NCBI GenBank assembly: GCA_039566865.1
Contig: CM076953.1
Span: 1,612,001 to 1,676,000 of the forward strand
Direction of reading: 5' to 3'
Length of the DNA stretch: 64,000 nucleotides
Origin: Aurelia coerulea
Taxonomy: Eukaryota > Cnidaria > Scyphozoa > Semaeostomeae > Ulmaridae
Under the pieces are notes generated by a model. The model made no database searches. It had not been told where the DNA came from and saw only the letters and a program-made list of their open reading frames with translations. The translations under genes were made by a program, and so were the position numbers. Position 1 is the stretch's first letter, and each line of letters starts with the position of its first letter. Below are positions 30,601 through 43,400 of the stretch, one piece after another.

Positions 30601-33600
30601 TCTAACGCCACTCAGGCGAATCGTTCGTATAAAAATGTATCTGGACTTAATGCTGCAGACAGAAGTATCGCGAGCATTCTGAAACTTTCAAATTTCAATG
30701 TAATCCTAATTGCAATGTCTCTTTTCAAAATGCCAATTTTTGGACATAATGCTCTTATTTGTGCAGGTAATGAATGAAGACGGTCACACTTCGAGTATCA
30801 GGGACAAGATTCTTACGATAAATGTTAAGCCTGGTTGGAAATCTGGGACAAGAATAACATTCCCGAAAGAAGGAGATCAAGGACCAAATAATATCCCTGG
30901 TTAGTACCCTTAATTTTAAGAGTGATGAAAAATTTTGCAGTCCTTGCGGACGGAATGAAAACACAAAATCAGGCACATGATACCAGCTACCTTCATTTGC
31001 TTGTAGATGTGCAAAAATGTCAAGCCTTAACTACAAGTACCAAAAATAGCGTAGAAGGACAAAACACGACAATTCGAGCATATACTTGTTATCAAGAGAC
31101 GAATAAGCTCGAAACCTCCTTTAATCATTTATTAATCATAATTTACCCTTTATTTTGATGGTACCACATGCACAAAATATAATATTATTTGACTTCAAGC
31201 CCTTCTAATTTCAAGTTGGAAGAAGGAATCCCCTTCCTAGAATAGATTGCAAAAACCGAGCTTGTCAATAGAGAATCGATAGAATTGTGAGAAAATAGGT
31301 AATTAACTTGTTTGCCTCCTATATTAAGAGGTGCACTCTTTTAGAAATGTCAGGCATGCATTTGACACATTGGCACAATCAAAGAAGAAATTTTGTTTGA
31401 AAATTATTGGATACAATTGTGCTGTATTAATGGTAACCATTTCAAAACATGTCTCTTGATTCTCTCCTGTCTTTCTTTCAGCTGATATAGTCTTCATTGT
31501 AAAAGACAAAGAACACCAGTCGTTTAAAAGAGATGGAAGCAACATAATTTATACAGCATCGATTCCACTTGGCGAGGTACTTTGCAATTATACTACCCAG
31601 CAATGGTGGAGCAGTAAAACACCCCCACTTTTGAAAATCGAGCTAACATTTTAATTGGAAAATGTAACTAAAATGTCTGGGTATACCGCCCCCCCCCCAC
31701 CAGTCAGAAAATTTTGGAATTTTACCCCGTCGCTATTTTTTGTCTTGCTCCGCCACTGCTACCCAGTTCGAAATTTTTGCAGTACAAGTCTCAAAAGACT
31801 CTTTCTTGCTCGTTTCACTTTCACGTTTCAAGAGCACGATAAAACAAGACCTACTATGAGTACTGGATGAATCAGAAAAAAGTTCCTGCTTTCAAAAACT
31901 TGCATAGCACAAAGAGTACTTGACGGAGTTGGATGATTCGAATTCTTGTTAAAACGCTGAACGAACAAAGAATTTTTGTGACCGGATCAGCTGGAAGAAT
32001 ATGTAGATTGACTTTGTTGTTCCTGCAGTCACATTTGAGGTTAGAGTGACTTGACAGGGACATCATTTTCAATTAATATTATTTATTGCAATACGTTATT
32101 TCCCTTCAAGCTTCTGATTCATTTTTCTCCGCTTCAGGCCCTAACTGGTTGCATCATCGACGTACCTACACTGGACGGGCGACTGCTTAGTATTCCAATT
32201 AACGATATTGTCAGGTAACTGTGTTTGCTCAAACTTTCTAAACCTTTTGGCAAGATTCCCTATTGTCTATAGCATAGCATCGATCCTGAAATTCAGCCTT
32301 CTACAGAAGTTAATGTGTAACCATTTATCTACAGCTGACAAGTTTCTCAAAGAAAGACAAGATTGCGGTACAGTAAATCGCCGCATATGAGAACCAACAA
32401 AAACAAAAACCTATTGGCTGTTTTCCTAAATTATGCACCTTGTAATTACAAACCTGTTTCAGTTTGACGAAAAATAAGTTCTTATTGCAGGGGTAGTAAA
32501 GTTGATTCCAGTTTGCTGTTATTAGGTACATAATAACGTTGCCAAAACAAATAACAGGGCTGGACATCATTGGTGACGGTTCTAAAACAGCCTAGGTAAG
32601 GCACTCTTTAAATAAGAACCTTCATACCTAGCCTGCGTGCAGATTCAACTCCTCGAAATTCGAGGAGTTGAGTCTGCACGCAGGCTACTTCATACCTTGA
32701 AATTAGTCTTGGTACCTTTGAAATGAGAACCTATTTCAGCCTGGCTCTCAAAAAAGTAGGTTCTTATATGCGGGGATTTACTGTAGTTCTTCAATTTTTC
32801 AACAAATGCTGTGTTAAAAGCTACAACTTACGGATTTAAGTTGATGTTCCAATCTGATTTTGAAGCTTCCTTGATTTGGTGCAATATTGCAAACAGTTTT
32901 TTGCAAAATATTATGAACAAAGATTTGGATCTTAAATGCAATAGGCATCCTAACATCATTTCCCACAAATGTTGAATTGTGTTCCTGTATTTATACCGGG
33001 TAAGCCAGAAAAAAGTTCCCACTTTTGAAAATTTATAGCACCAAGAGTACTGAATGGATTGGAAAGAATCAATATTTGCTTGACAGCCAAAAATTGAAGT
33101 ATTTTTGTAATTTTTCTCGCCTTCTTACGAGCACTTGAAATATTAGTAAACTCAAGTTTACAAAAATTTGATGGTTGCAAAATGACTGAAAAAGGCCTAA
33201 AATGCTTGATCAAATCATAAAGGACTCCTCGCTCAGAACAACAGAGAAAATGCAACTTCTCATGGGTGAGAGATATCGTCTGTACATCTATTGCCATGAC
33301 ATTGAAAAGCTTTAGTATCTGTATGAAAATTGATGTCTTATGACTCTTGAGAGAGGTGAAACGCCTGTGCGTATACTTCTGTGCGAAGAGAGTCCTAACG
33401 ATTTGATCAAGTGTTTTAGGCCCTTTTCGGTAATTTTGCAACCATGAAATGTTTGTAAAGTTGAATTTACCTATATTTGCAGTGCTCGTAAGAAGACGAG
33501 AAAAATCACAGAAATACTGCGATTTTATGTCTTTTAAGTAGAATTTGAATCATTAAAATCCATGAAATACTCGTGGTGCTAAGAATTTTCGGAAGTGGGA

Positions 33601-34027
33601 ACTTTTTTCTGGCTCACCCGGTATACTGCTTGAGAGACACTGCTTTTAAAATGTCGACAGCAACATTGTCGGCCATCTTGGACGTAATCTAGCTAATCAC
33701 GAGCGGTATCTCAAATCACTGAATTCGTTGAATGAGGTTGTATGGTCGTGTGTTTTAAACATGATCAGCAAATGTGGGGAAAATGTTTTGGCCACAAAAA
33801 TCGACCCCTGTTCAATGGTTTTTACTGGATATACTTAAAATTCATGGAATAAAATAGTTTGTTTGCATTGCAGTCCTGGCTACACGAAATATGTCTGGGG
33901 TGAAGGAATGCCATTCTCAATCGACAACACACGACGAGGTGATTTAATAGTTGCATTTGATATTAAATTCCCAAAACATTTGTCGCCTGAACAGAAACAA
34001 CTTCTCGCACAAGCACTGAACCAATAA
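27666..34027 (+). CDS. DNAJB13: DnaJ homolog subfamily B member 13
   Basis: Axonemal type-II J-domain protein of the radial spoke (the RSP16 class), expected only in organisms with motile cilia. Exons: 27666-27733, 28378-28481, 28683-28754, 29287-29370, 29965-30122, 30767-30899, 31482-31576, 32138-32214, 33874-34027. The total is 945 nt, 314 aa, against 316 in human. The J domain opens [20 protein letters not shown]; the usual HPD tripeptide reads HPE at 32-34. [13 protein letters not shown] follows, then the substrate-binding barrel ([58 protein letters not shown]) and a C-terminal domain with GEGMPFS and KGD-like [14 protein letters not shown]. Intron 4 uses a GC donor (tttttcag before gcaagt). 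Several introns carry MITEs. Confidence 0.95.
28010..28225. repeat. Degenerate telomere-like repeats in DNAJB13 intron 1
   Basis: The plus strand is dense in ctaaccctaac and cttaccctaa, i.e. CCCTAA-type motifs (TTAGGG on the other strand), with many substitutions. Such interstitial arrays are either old telomeric insertions or local expansions. Confidence 0.7.
29638..29932. mobile_element. TIR element in DNAJB13 intron 4
   Basis: Ends cccgtacaaaaatacaatgcc and cttgtattttcgtacagg are inverted. Short words such as caaggct and acaagg recur through the interior in both directions. Confidence 0.65.
30505..30650. mobile_element. Partial MITE, 'tagaccttttagc' family
   Basis: Contains ttagctgttctgaaaaagga, gtagaattttcgaatgtgca and agctctaacgccactc. 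It is cut off on the right. It lies in DNAJB13 intron 5. Confidence 0.65.
32369..32786. mobile_element. TIR element 'tacagtaaat..ccgcatat' with nested hairpin
   Basis: Outer ends tacagtaaatcgccgcatat and atatgcggggatttactgta are inverted. Inside, 32629-32688 is a near-perfect 60-bp hairpin with arms tagcctgcgtgcagattcaa. The same hairpin end (agcctgcgtgcaga) recurs at 36946. It lies in DNAJB13 intron 8. Confidence 0.8.
32993..33623. mobile_element. 631-bp TIR element with TA ends
   Basis: Ends taccgggtaagccagaaaaa and tttttctggctcacccggta are inverted; pairing continues through agttcccacttttgaaaat. TA at both ends suggests a Tc1/mariner-type target. A minus-strand frame of 161 codons overlaps it but has no transposase motif. 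Partial relatives at 9436-9487 and 31860-31960. It lies in DNAJB13 intron 8. Confidence 0.8.
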
Positions 34028-34180
34028 GATCCTTCCTTACATGGTAGTAGCAGCCATTATTATTGTAATATAGTTTTATCGTTATGTATTATATGTTTAT
34101 TAGGAGCGCTAGCGTATTTCGTGAAATTTGTTTTCACCATATTCTCGAACCGAATGAACCTGAGGGACCAAAAGGAACTG

Positions 34181-34497
34181 AAAGGGGCTCCGTCTCCAAA
34201 TGTCGGTCGAAATAGTGATTTTAAATTTTTTTGACAGGCAATATCACAGAGACGTTTACCTGTTTTTCGAAAATGACAGCATCATTTTGAAGATCAATTC
34301 TTGCCCTTTAAAGAGGAAAAAACCAAACATTCATATCTTTTACGATTGCTTGGATATAGATGGATTTTTAACGAGCTTTTTTCGATGGCTTGGGTGGTGA
34401 AGCCACCAAACAAAATGCAGAAACCAATGGAGAACAATGGACACGCGCGGTCTTTACGAATTTGTTTACAGTTTGGCGACGGAGCCCCTTTAATATG
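34181..34497. mobile_element. Element with 'aaaggggctccgtc' ends
   Basis: Ends aaaggggctccgtctcc and ggcgacggagccccttt are inverted. The interior matches 17000-17210 in reverse (ggcaatatcac, aaaccaaacattcatat). It is about 150 bp 3' of the DNAJB13 stop. Confidence 0.7.
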
Positions 34498-34499
34498 TT

Positions 34500-35420
34500 A
34501 GGATTTTCCCCATGTGGACAATACTTGAGGTAGTGAACTGAACCAAAGTTTGGTTGATACATGAAAGGCTGAAATATTTTTCGTGTTTTTTGTGATTTTT
34601 GTTTTATTTTTCTAAATGAACTGAAAATGGGTTTTAGGCCACTTTTATTTTTCATAAATCCAATTTTACCTATATTTACAATGCCCAGAAAAATAGAAAA
34701 ACATCTATCAACCAAAATTTAATTCATCAAAATTCCTCAAGTACTCTCCACACAATGAATTTCCAAAAATACGAAGTTCTGTTTGGTGCACTTTGTCGAG
34801 CTTTCATTTTATTTAATAAGCTAAGCAAATTTGCAAATTCAGATCTTCTGGACAGAGTTATTTTATCATGGAGCCCATTCGCTTATTATTCAATCAAACA
34901 TCGAACAACTTGGATCTGTGTTTATCTACAGTGTCTTTCTGCCCTGTCCTATGAGCGCCCTCGAAGCGATGCTTTCTTTGCGCCTGAACACAACAGTCAA
35001 ACAGAGGCTGGCGAATTTAATCGATACCTTTTGCTAAAGCAATTGTGTTTATAACCCATGGTTTCGATCTATTTTTAGGAAAGTATATTTTATGGAATTT
35101 AGCTGTTGTTTTCCAACTCTTTGTCGCCAGAGTTCTTTTTCCGTCTGCGAAACTCGGTCTGTGTTTGAGTGTGACCTCAATTAATCGATAGACATCTTGG
35201 ATAGCCTGGGAGATTTAACATCTGGTACACCATATCGCGTGCCACAGAAAGCGCTCATAAACTAATAATGTATGGAAAACAAGAACGGTTTTCCCAGAAG
35301 GTAAATTTCTGTGATGTTCGACTGATAAATAACGATGACAAATTGAAAATTTTAATCATGACGCGACAATTTTGCGCAAAATAACTGAGACTTCTGGTGT
35401 GATTATGACAGCACCAACGC
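34500..35420. other. Intergenic region without recognised genes
   Basis: AT-rich. A plus-strand 99-codon frame at 34755-35054 has no recognisable domain. Nothing else can be supported. Confidence 0.4.
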
Positions 35421-35421
35421 A

Positions 35422-35913
35422 AGGGACAGTGCAAAATTTATTATATTACATGGCCGGTGGAGAACAAAAATTCTTGCAAAAAAATCTGCTCGCCCTGTAT
35501 GAAAATATTGCAAAAAAACCAACTGCCCCGTCACCCTTTCCTTAGAAAAATGTGTCTCCTGTATTCATCAACAGCAGATGTTGTATACCACCGAAGAATT
35601 AACCAAAGACCATAACAAAATCAATTCTTGTCACCTTATGAGTCTTTCTTAACAAAAAATCGACTTTGAAGATGAAGAGAAATGACTGATGAATCGTTCT
35701 TGCAAACAAATCCTTCCAAGCATTTCATACACATCCTTCCAAGCATTTCTCGACTTGCATGATTCACAATTTTGTCCTATAAATGAGCCATTTTATATTT
35801 CAAACTTTATCTTGAGCTTATAATAAGTTACTGCATCTGTACAAGCTCAAAAATGTAGTTGCCCCGTTACGTTTTGCACCGGCCATGTTACAAAATAACT
35901 TTGCACTGTCCCT
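35422..35913. mobile_element. 492-bp TIR element 'agggacagtgcaaa'
   Basis: Ends agggacagtgcaaaattta and the inverted taactttgcactgtccct, with further pairing through acatggccgg. The interior has no coding frame. Another agggacagtg occurs at 36829, possibly a second, damaged member. Confidence 0.8.
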
Positions 35914-36340
35914 CAAACACCGGGTGAGTAAAATAGAGGCATTGCGTTTGGAAAAATACTGCTCGCTGAATATCAAAGCAATGATATTTAAAGCTGTCTT
36001 GTTTCATTGCTGATATGCTTAATTAGATGCAGTAACATACCCAGCTTTAATTAATCATTCCTTCCCATGGATATGGCAGATTTTCTGCAGAAAGCCCCTT
36101 TCCAAAACATGCAAAAGCGAGTGAAAACTACGAGCAAAATTTCGTCAGTTTGCCTTCCTAACAACAATGACACGAAATGATTAAAATAAGTTTACATTAT
36201 AATGTGCCTAAAAATCCTTTCAAGCCATTCAGTCCAAAAAAATGTTACATTTATTAACAACAGATTTTCTAGAGATCTATGCTCGTTAAGGACAAGTGAA
36301 TTATTGCAGTTTCTTTTTCATCTTGATATACATTGATAAG

Positions 36341-39300
36341 TTAGTCGTTGTCGTCTCTCTTTTCGCTTGATTCGCCCATTTGGCTATCCTTGTGCAACAA
36401 ATTCCATTTTGAAATGAGCTCTAACGAAGAAAAACAACAACTTAGACAATGTACCACTGTACTACCGGTACACTTTTGATCCGCTACAAAGTTGTTACAT
36501 TTCAACCGGTACAGTTTTGATCCGCTACAAAGTTGTTACATTTCAACCGGTACAGTTTTGATCCGCTTCAAAGTTGTTACATTTCAACCGGTACAGTTTT
36601 GATCCGCTACAAAGTTGTTACATTTCAACCGGTACAGTTTTGATCCGCTACAAAGTTGTTACATTTCAACCGGTACAGTTTTGATCCGCTACAAAGTTGT
36701 TACATTTCAACCGGTACAGTTTTGATCCGCTACAAAGTTGTTACATTTCAAGCGCGTTTAAAGGGCTCCAAAACAAAATTACTCTATAGACAGAATAATT
36801 ACTCTATAGATGGATTAGCAGGGACAGTGTAACCGGGAGACTGATCCGTTACGCTTAATAGTGACGGGCTCAAAGTTGTACGAGTATATTGTCAACGGGG
36901 TTTGAGATTCTTGCTAAAAGACGTAGGTCGTTGCAAAACAAAACTAGCCTGCGTGCAGACTCTACAGTCAGTCAGTGCGGAGGAGGAAAAAGGAGAAAGG
37001 AGCTTCCAAACTCGTACCAAGCTACGCAGAACTCGTTCAGCCTTTTGTTGAAAGCAAAATAACTAGCTCAAAAGTTAGACTTATTTTTGACTTACTAACT
37101 ACCAAGTAGTTAGTAAGTCAAAAGTAAGTCTTCCTAAAATGAATGCTAAGATCTTCAAAACCTTGTCGGGGAGATGAGATACGCTTGTCCGAGGAAACTT
37201 ATGTGTCCCCCCGTACAGTGGGTTAAAGCTCATGCGCCCGTCAGAGCTCCAACCCCAAAACACTACTGCGCCTGGGCTTTAACCCACTGTACGGGGGGAC
37301 ACATGAGTTTCCTCGTACAAAGCGTATCTCGTTTCCTAAACAAAGCCACTGACTAGACGGAGTTTACCTTTTATGGTTGCTTTGTTGTATTCGTAAGAGC
37401 CTTGTCGATAGTATCGTATTCTTGGGTTCTGCAAAATAAACAAATAAGATAAGCATTATTTATAAATAAATACAATCAATTCAATCAACAAACGAACAAA
37501 TAAACACTATACATAAATAAATGAATATATGAATGAATAAATGAACAAATAAAAACCTCACCATTAAGCATCGGCATACGAGCAACATGAAACGGTGTCG
37601 CAACGTTTGATCGAGTGGCGTTAGAGCTTCTATCACTATTGTGCACATTCAAAAATTCTACAAAATGTAGCAAAATAGCGACTGATTTTGATTCTTTTCA
37701 GAATAGCTAAAAGGTCTATTACTGAACCTAATTGGACATAACGGGAATAAAACAAGACAGATCTCATTATCATTGCTTTGATATCGAGGAAGCAGTATAT
37801 TTCAAACACTGGGCCTTTTTATAGACCTTTTCAAGGGTCTGGGGCTGGCGCGCCACTTTTCTGGAAGATGGCTGCGAGAGGGAATCCCCTTCTCGCTGCA
37901 AATGGCGAAGTTTGGCTGCCTCGGAAGAGGTGGCGTACGAATATCGCATTTAGCGTAACTTAATCGGCACGCAAGGGATGAGAAGGATTCACAAACTGAA
38001 GAAACAACTTCGACTTAAGGACTAGATTAGAACTTGTTGCCTGATTGGCTGTGGGAAGTTTCGGAAATAAAAACAGACGTTAATGTTTTCGTTATCATTC
38101 GATTTCGAGTGCAATGTCGTACTATTTCGAACGAAAATTTCGATCTTTATATTTCAATGTTTAACTGATCGATGCCTTGCATCCCTTGCGTGCCGATTAA
38201 TTTAGGCTAAATGCGAGATTCGTGCGCCACCTCCTCCAAGGCAGCCAAACTTCGCCATTGCAGCGAGAAGGGTATTCGCTCTCGCAGCCATCTTCCAGAA
38301 AAGTGGCGCGCCAGCCCCAGACCCTTGAAAAGGTCTATTGACTCACTCATTAGAGGCAGCACCAAACCAACCGACGAAGGTAATAGGTTTACTCACCCAA
38401 AATCGAAATCTGCTATTATCCAATCTGGCGACAAACAATGCTTTGGCTATGTCATACTCTTCGGTTGCTTCCTTTGCGGATCTTTCGTAAGATGCATTGA
38501 GTTGAGCAATCAAAATGTTCACCAGAAATATCATTATGACAAACATACTAGCCAGGATTATCATCACTGAAAACACACTGAAAGAGAAGTTGAGAGGACG
38601 TTTTAATAATTCACATTATGAGGTCGATGTTCAAATTTTTTGGCAAGAAGATCAAAGACCAAAAATTTTTCCAGGCATAGCTTTTGAATTGGTAAATTTA
38701 GCTCTTTTTAAGACTGCCTGGTTTCAAAGCATACTGCAAAAGGCACTGATGCTTACCAGATCAATAGACCGTTTAGCTATTCTGAAAAGAATCAGAATCG
38801 AACGATATTTTGCTACATTTTGTAGAATTTTCGAATGTGCACAATAGTGATAAACGCTCTAAAGGCGGGTTTACACTAGGCGAATAAATTCGTGCGAAGC
38901 GAATTTTTCGATGCATATGCGCAAAAAATTTTGCGCAGAACCCTGTTTTGAGAAATCACTTCGAAATCGCAGCGAATTTTTCGCTTCGCAAAAAGTAGAA
39001 TCCATTTCAACTTTTTCGCTGCGAATTTTTCGCAGCAGCAAAATCAACCAATCAGAATAACTTTTCACACAACAGCAATAACGACATTGCGGATGGTTTG
39101 CTTGGACAAGGGCCTAGCCTTCTTCACACAAGAAGGTATTGCATACGAAAGATGGCCGAAAAGGATAGAAATACAAAAGAAATACAATACTACAGACAGA
39201 GCTTGCTGCAGAAACCAGCAAATACAGATACGATATCTGCTTACCTTGCTGCTGTACAACAAGAGCAGGGCCATGAAGGTCGGTCATTATCAGCCGAGGC

Positions 39301-40379
39301 AGGAGAATCACAAGTAGATATTGCAGATGACGATTTGGAAGATGAAATAACGGTAGGCCGATGTGACATTCGCTTCTTTGCCTCTAAAGATTAGACGCAA
39401 GCTGTCAAAAAACTTTATTTTATCTTATGTAGTATAATTTGGTTTTATCAGCCGCCATGTTTTCCTTGTTTTGGCGCTAAAATTTCGCATAGTGGAAATC
39501 AAAAGAAATATTCGAAGCGAAAAATTCGGATCGAAAAATTCGCTTCGCGCGAATATATTCGTCTAGTGTAAATCCGCCTTAACGCCACTCTATCGAACGT
39601 CGCGTATAAAAATGTATAAAAATAATGCTCGATCCAGGCTCTTTTGTAGAATAGCTAAAAGGTCTATTTATTATTGTATATTAAGCTCTAGTTTGGTTAT
39701 AAATGTCAGAAAGAAACGCAAATTATTATGGTAAACTTGAAGGACAATAAATCCGATCCGAGAAATTCGCCTTACAACTTCCTGATTTGTACCTAAATAC
39801 GTTTGCATCTGGGCCTATCAAAAATATGTGAAGAGTTGTCGTTCTAGATTCACTACATAAGTCTCAGTATCGTTCATTGAATTGGATGGTACTTGAGAGA
39901 ACATGATGAAATATCAGAGTAAAATATTGAACGAACAGAAGGAAGCACACTGTAAGTCTTACCAATCAAGACACACACAGACATATTCGAAAATTACTTT
40001 GTACTTTTTCATGCGACTTCACAAGTGAATTTAATGTATCTCAGACACTGTTCTTCCTTAGCTGAGCATGCTTTAACGAAAATGCTAAACGTGCCCTTCT
40101 CTGTTCTAATGTTCATATTTCTTATTGGATCAAATCGCGACGTGGTCACAGGAAGGCTTTAATGAAAGACTAGAAGACAAGAGAAGCTCTGTTTTGTGTA
40201 GTGTATGATATTGTATTAAGCGTACACATTTACATCCTAAACTTACCGTTTTACAAACAGCCAAGAATCTACCTTCAGAAGAGAAAACCAAAACAAATTT
40301 ACACACAGTTGATCCAAGGGTGTATTCTTAAATTAGCCGTAATTCTAACTACTTTTTGTCTTTGCCTACTGTAAATAAA

Positions 40380-40411
<32 letters not shown>

Positions 40412-43400
40412 ATTTTACACAGGAAGAGTTTTTCTTTGCGTTATTGTTTCTCTTACAGGATTTAACAGTTTTAGTCACAAGTTAATTTGGTTGTGAAAGA
40501 ATCTGGAGTCGATGAATACAAGGAACCACAATTCCCTAACCTGCATTTCCCTAATCTCTTGGTCTAAAGTATGAGTGCCTTTACCAAACAAAATCTTCAC
40601 TTCAAAGTTTTAGCCCTTGCGTGATAGTCATACTTTTTATTCCACAGCCCACCAAACGTGTTAACTTTTTCTTTCTCACTTGGTTTATCAGTAGCAATAA
40701 TAATGATAATAATACATTTAATAATATGTCAACTAAACCACCATAATAAATACATTCATTTATAGTTGGCTAAAGGAATAGTTCATAAAATAATAAAGGC
40801 CAACTGGTGTTACCTATTTACAATGTTCTGTTTCATCTACATATCAAATAATTACAAGTTCATCTCGTCCAAAATGCGTGTGTTGTCAGACATGTTGGAT
40901 ATACGTCAGAGAAACAAGGACAGATTTTGTAACACAATAGCATGTGTTGCATTTGATTGACACCTGAATTCAAAGCGACTGTCGATTGCTGACAAAGGAA
41001 ATCCCTTCAACCAGTAATTCAAAGCAAACAAAGCCGCAAAGGTTTCTCTAAAACCCAGGTAGCTAGCGCGCTCGTTGTGCATTCCAGAAATTGTTTTTCA
41101 GAGTTAAATGAGCATCTATCGAAAGAAGAAGGATACATCTACACATCTACTTCGGGCATTTTATTTCTTTGGTTCAGAAGCTGAGCAGTAAGTGTTTTAA
41201 TTACACTCAAAAAGAGGTGTTCTTCTTTTGATCTATGTTCATGTTTGCTCTTAAAAACAATTTCTGGAATGCACAACGAGCGAGCTAACTACCTGGGTTT
41301 CAGAGAAACTTTAGCGGCTTTACTTGCAATGAATTACGGGTTGAGAGAATTTCCTTTGTCTGCGATCGCTAATCAACTTAAATTGCGGTGTCAATCAACA
41401 GCAACTCATGCGATTGTCTCACAAAATCTGTCCTTGTTCGTCGGAGATACAACACCACTACTACTCGAGCCGTATGATTTACGTGCAGAAATATAGAATA
41501 ATATTGGGTCAATAATGATCCCATCTAACAATGTCAACGATGCCAAATACACAGAGTCATGGCCTATGAGTGTGCCAAAGAAGTACGGAACATTGAAAAA
41601 TAAAAACGGGATAACAGACCACAGCGCAGCTTTGATAATTTTCTTTTCTCGTGGGGTGCAAGGTGATGCGATGATTCTCTTGTTCTTGATCGTAATAAGA
41701 TGCATGATACACTCCTTGGAGATGGCTTTCCTAATCACAAAAACATGAATCACAAAACATGATAGAGTGATTATGATGAAGAATGCTGAAATGATTCCAA
41801 TGACTACTTGATGCGTTAGGCCAGCTGGAATCAAAATTGCGCCACCAAGGAGAAAGCTTAGCAACCAGCTTGACACAATGTATATATGACGCCGCCTTGT
41901 TCCTTGCATCACGTGATACCTGTAAATGACAACAAGAGTAGTCATTTCACGGTTTTTCATTCACTGAAAGTTGGGGATCCTATCAAATGTCAACTGGGTG
42001 ACCCAAAGAACTTCACGAGCTTGAATTGCATCTTGCTTATTGAAAGCAAAGTTATGAATACAAAATTTGGTATCATCATGTAGCTGAAGGGCTTAGCTAT
42101 CTTATGAGAATAGTAACCAATTCTCATTGCCTTTGCCGCCCCGCTATTCAAATTAAGTTCAGATTTGGAGAGTGCGAGAGAATCGCGGATTTCAATAGCG
42201 GTTTGGTGTTTTCGTCCAATCATTGCTGAGGGAGTAGAGTGGGTCGAAAAACCTGGATAAACGTCTTGTTGCTTGAAAGGGTAGTAATGAAGCGAATTCG
42301 AGCTTAAATATGCCACTTACCCCCCAGGGACCTGCTAGGGTATGCAAAGAGGTATGCTAGACCATTTAGGACCCCAGGGAATATCCAGATCGAGGTCAGA
42401 TTAGAAAACGAGAGCGTTCCAGCCAGTGAGAATATTGTACCAGCTGTTCCAAAAAAGTAAACATATTTGATCAGGCCTAGCGATGAGAAGTTAGCTTTAA
42501 TCATGTCTAATCAATTTCAAAATGTTCCTCGATAGTAAACTCGAAGATACCAACCTTATTTGTTGATACTGAGCTTGGAAATTCTAATGTTGAAAGCTCA
42601 AATTTGTTGTCACGTCCAAACCACAACTTTGGCATTTTGGGCTAAGCAAATTCTCGAAGAACCGCAAATAAATCAACCTGGATCAAATTTGAACAAAAAG
42701 TGGATCATACACCATTCCATTTGCTGAATCCACCTATTGTGCAGTTTGTTCAATGTTTCTTTAAATCTTATTTTGATGTGCTTCAGGAAGTCGCTTAGGC
42801 CAGATAGCCGAAGCTTTGGGTTGGAGGTGACATCACATTTGAACTTTCAACGTTAATATTTCCAAACTCAAAGCCAATATCAAACAAACAAACAAACAAG
42901 CAAACAAACAAACAAACAAACAAACAAGGTATCTACCGGGTGTCCCAAAATGATGTATTATTGTTTGATTGCTTGTATGTCCATAACCAATGAACGGATT
43001 TTCAAAAACTTTGTTTTATTTGATTGCCTAAAGCTAAATTGTTGGTTGTTAAGATGTTAAGAGATTAAGATGTTGGTTGTGGTTTTACCAGTTTTTGGAA
43101 ATCGGTTCATCGGTTATGGACATATAAGCAATCAAACGATAATACATCATTTTGGGACACCCGGTATGTTTAAACGTTATAAAAGTGATTAACCATTGAT
43201 TAAAGCAAAATTTTCATCATTAGGCCTGACTAAATCCGTTAATTTTTTTGGGGCACTCGGCATTTTGGACAGTATCTTTGAAAAATCACACAATTTTCTG
43301 CTTGTGACAGGCAAAATCTGTTTACCACGGAACGATTTGCAGCGTAAACGAACGAATAAATGTGTTGCTTGGTAAAAAGTTCAAATGTTTTAAATTCAAT

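Noticed and set aside
32956..33441. 161-codon frame that might be a transposase
   Set aside because: It lies in a TIR element, but no DDE or HTH motif can be seen. The element is more likely non-autonomous.
36473..36752. Possible CRISPR-like array of 41-bp units
   Set aside because: No spacers; every unit is almost identical end to end, which is a minisatellite.
39087..39394. 98-codon plus frame in the nested TAA element
   Set aside because: No Harbinger transposase or Myb-like motif. Kept only as element interior.
42304..42504. Extra GPCR exon joined to the receptor's second exon
   Set aside because: The donor phase (1) does not fit the acceptor (needs phase 2) and would stop at once, so it is not part of the receptor model given.
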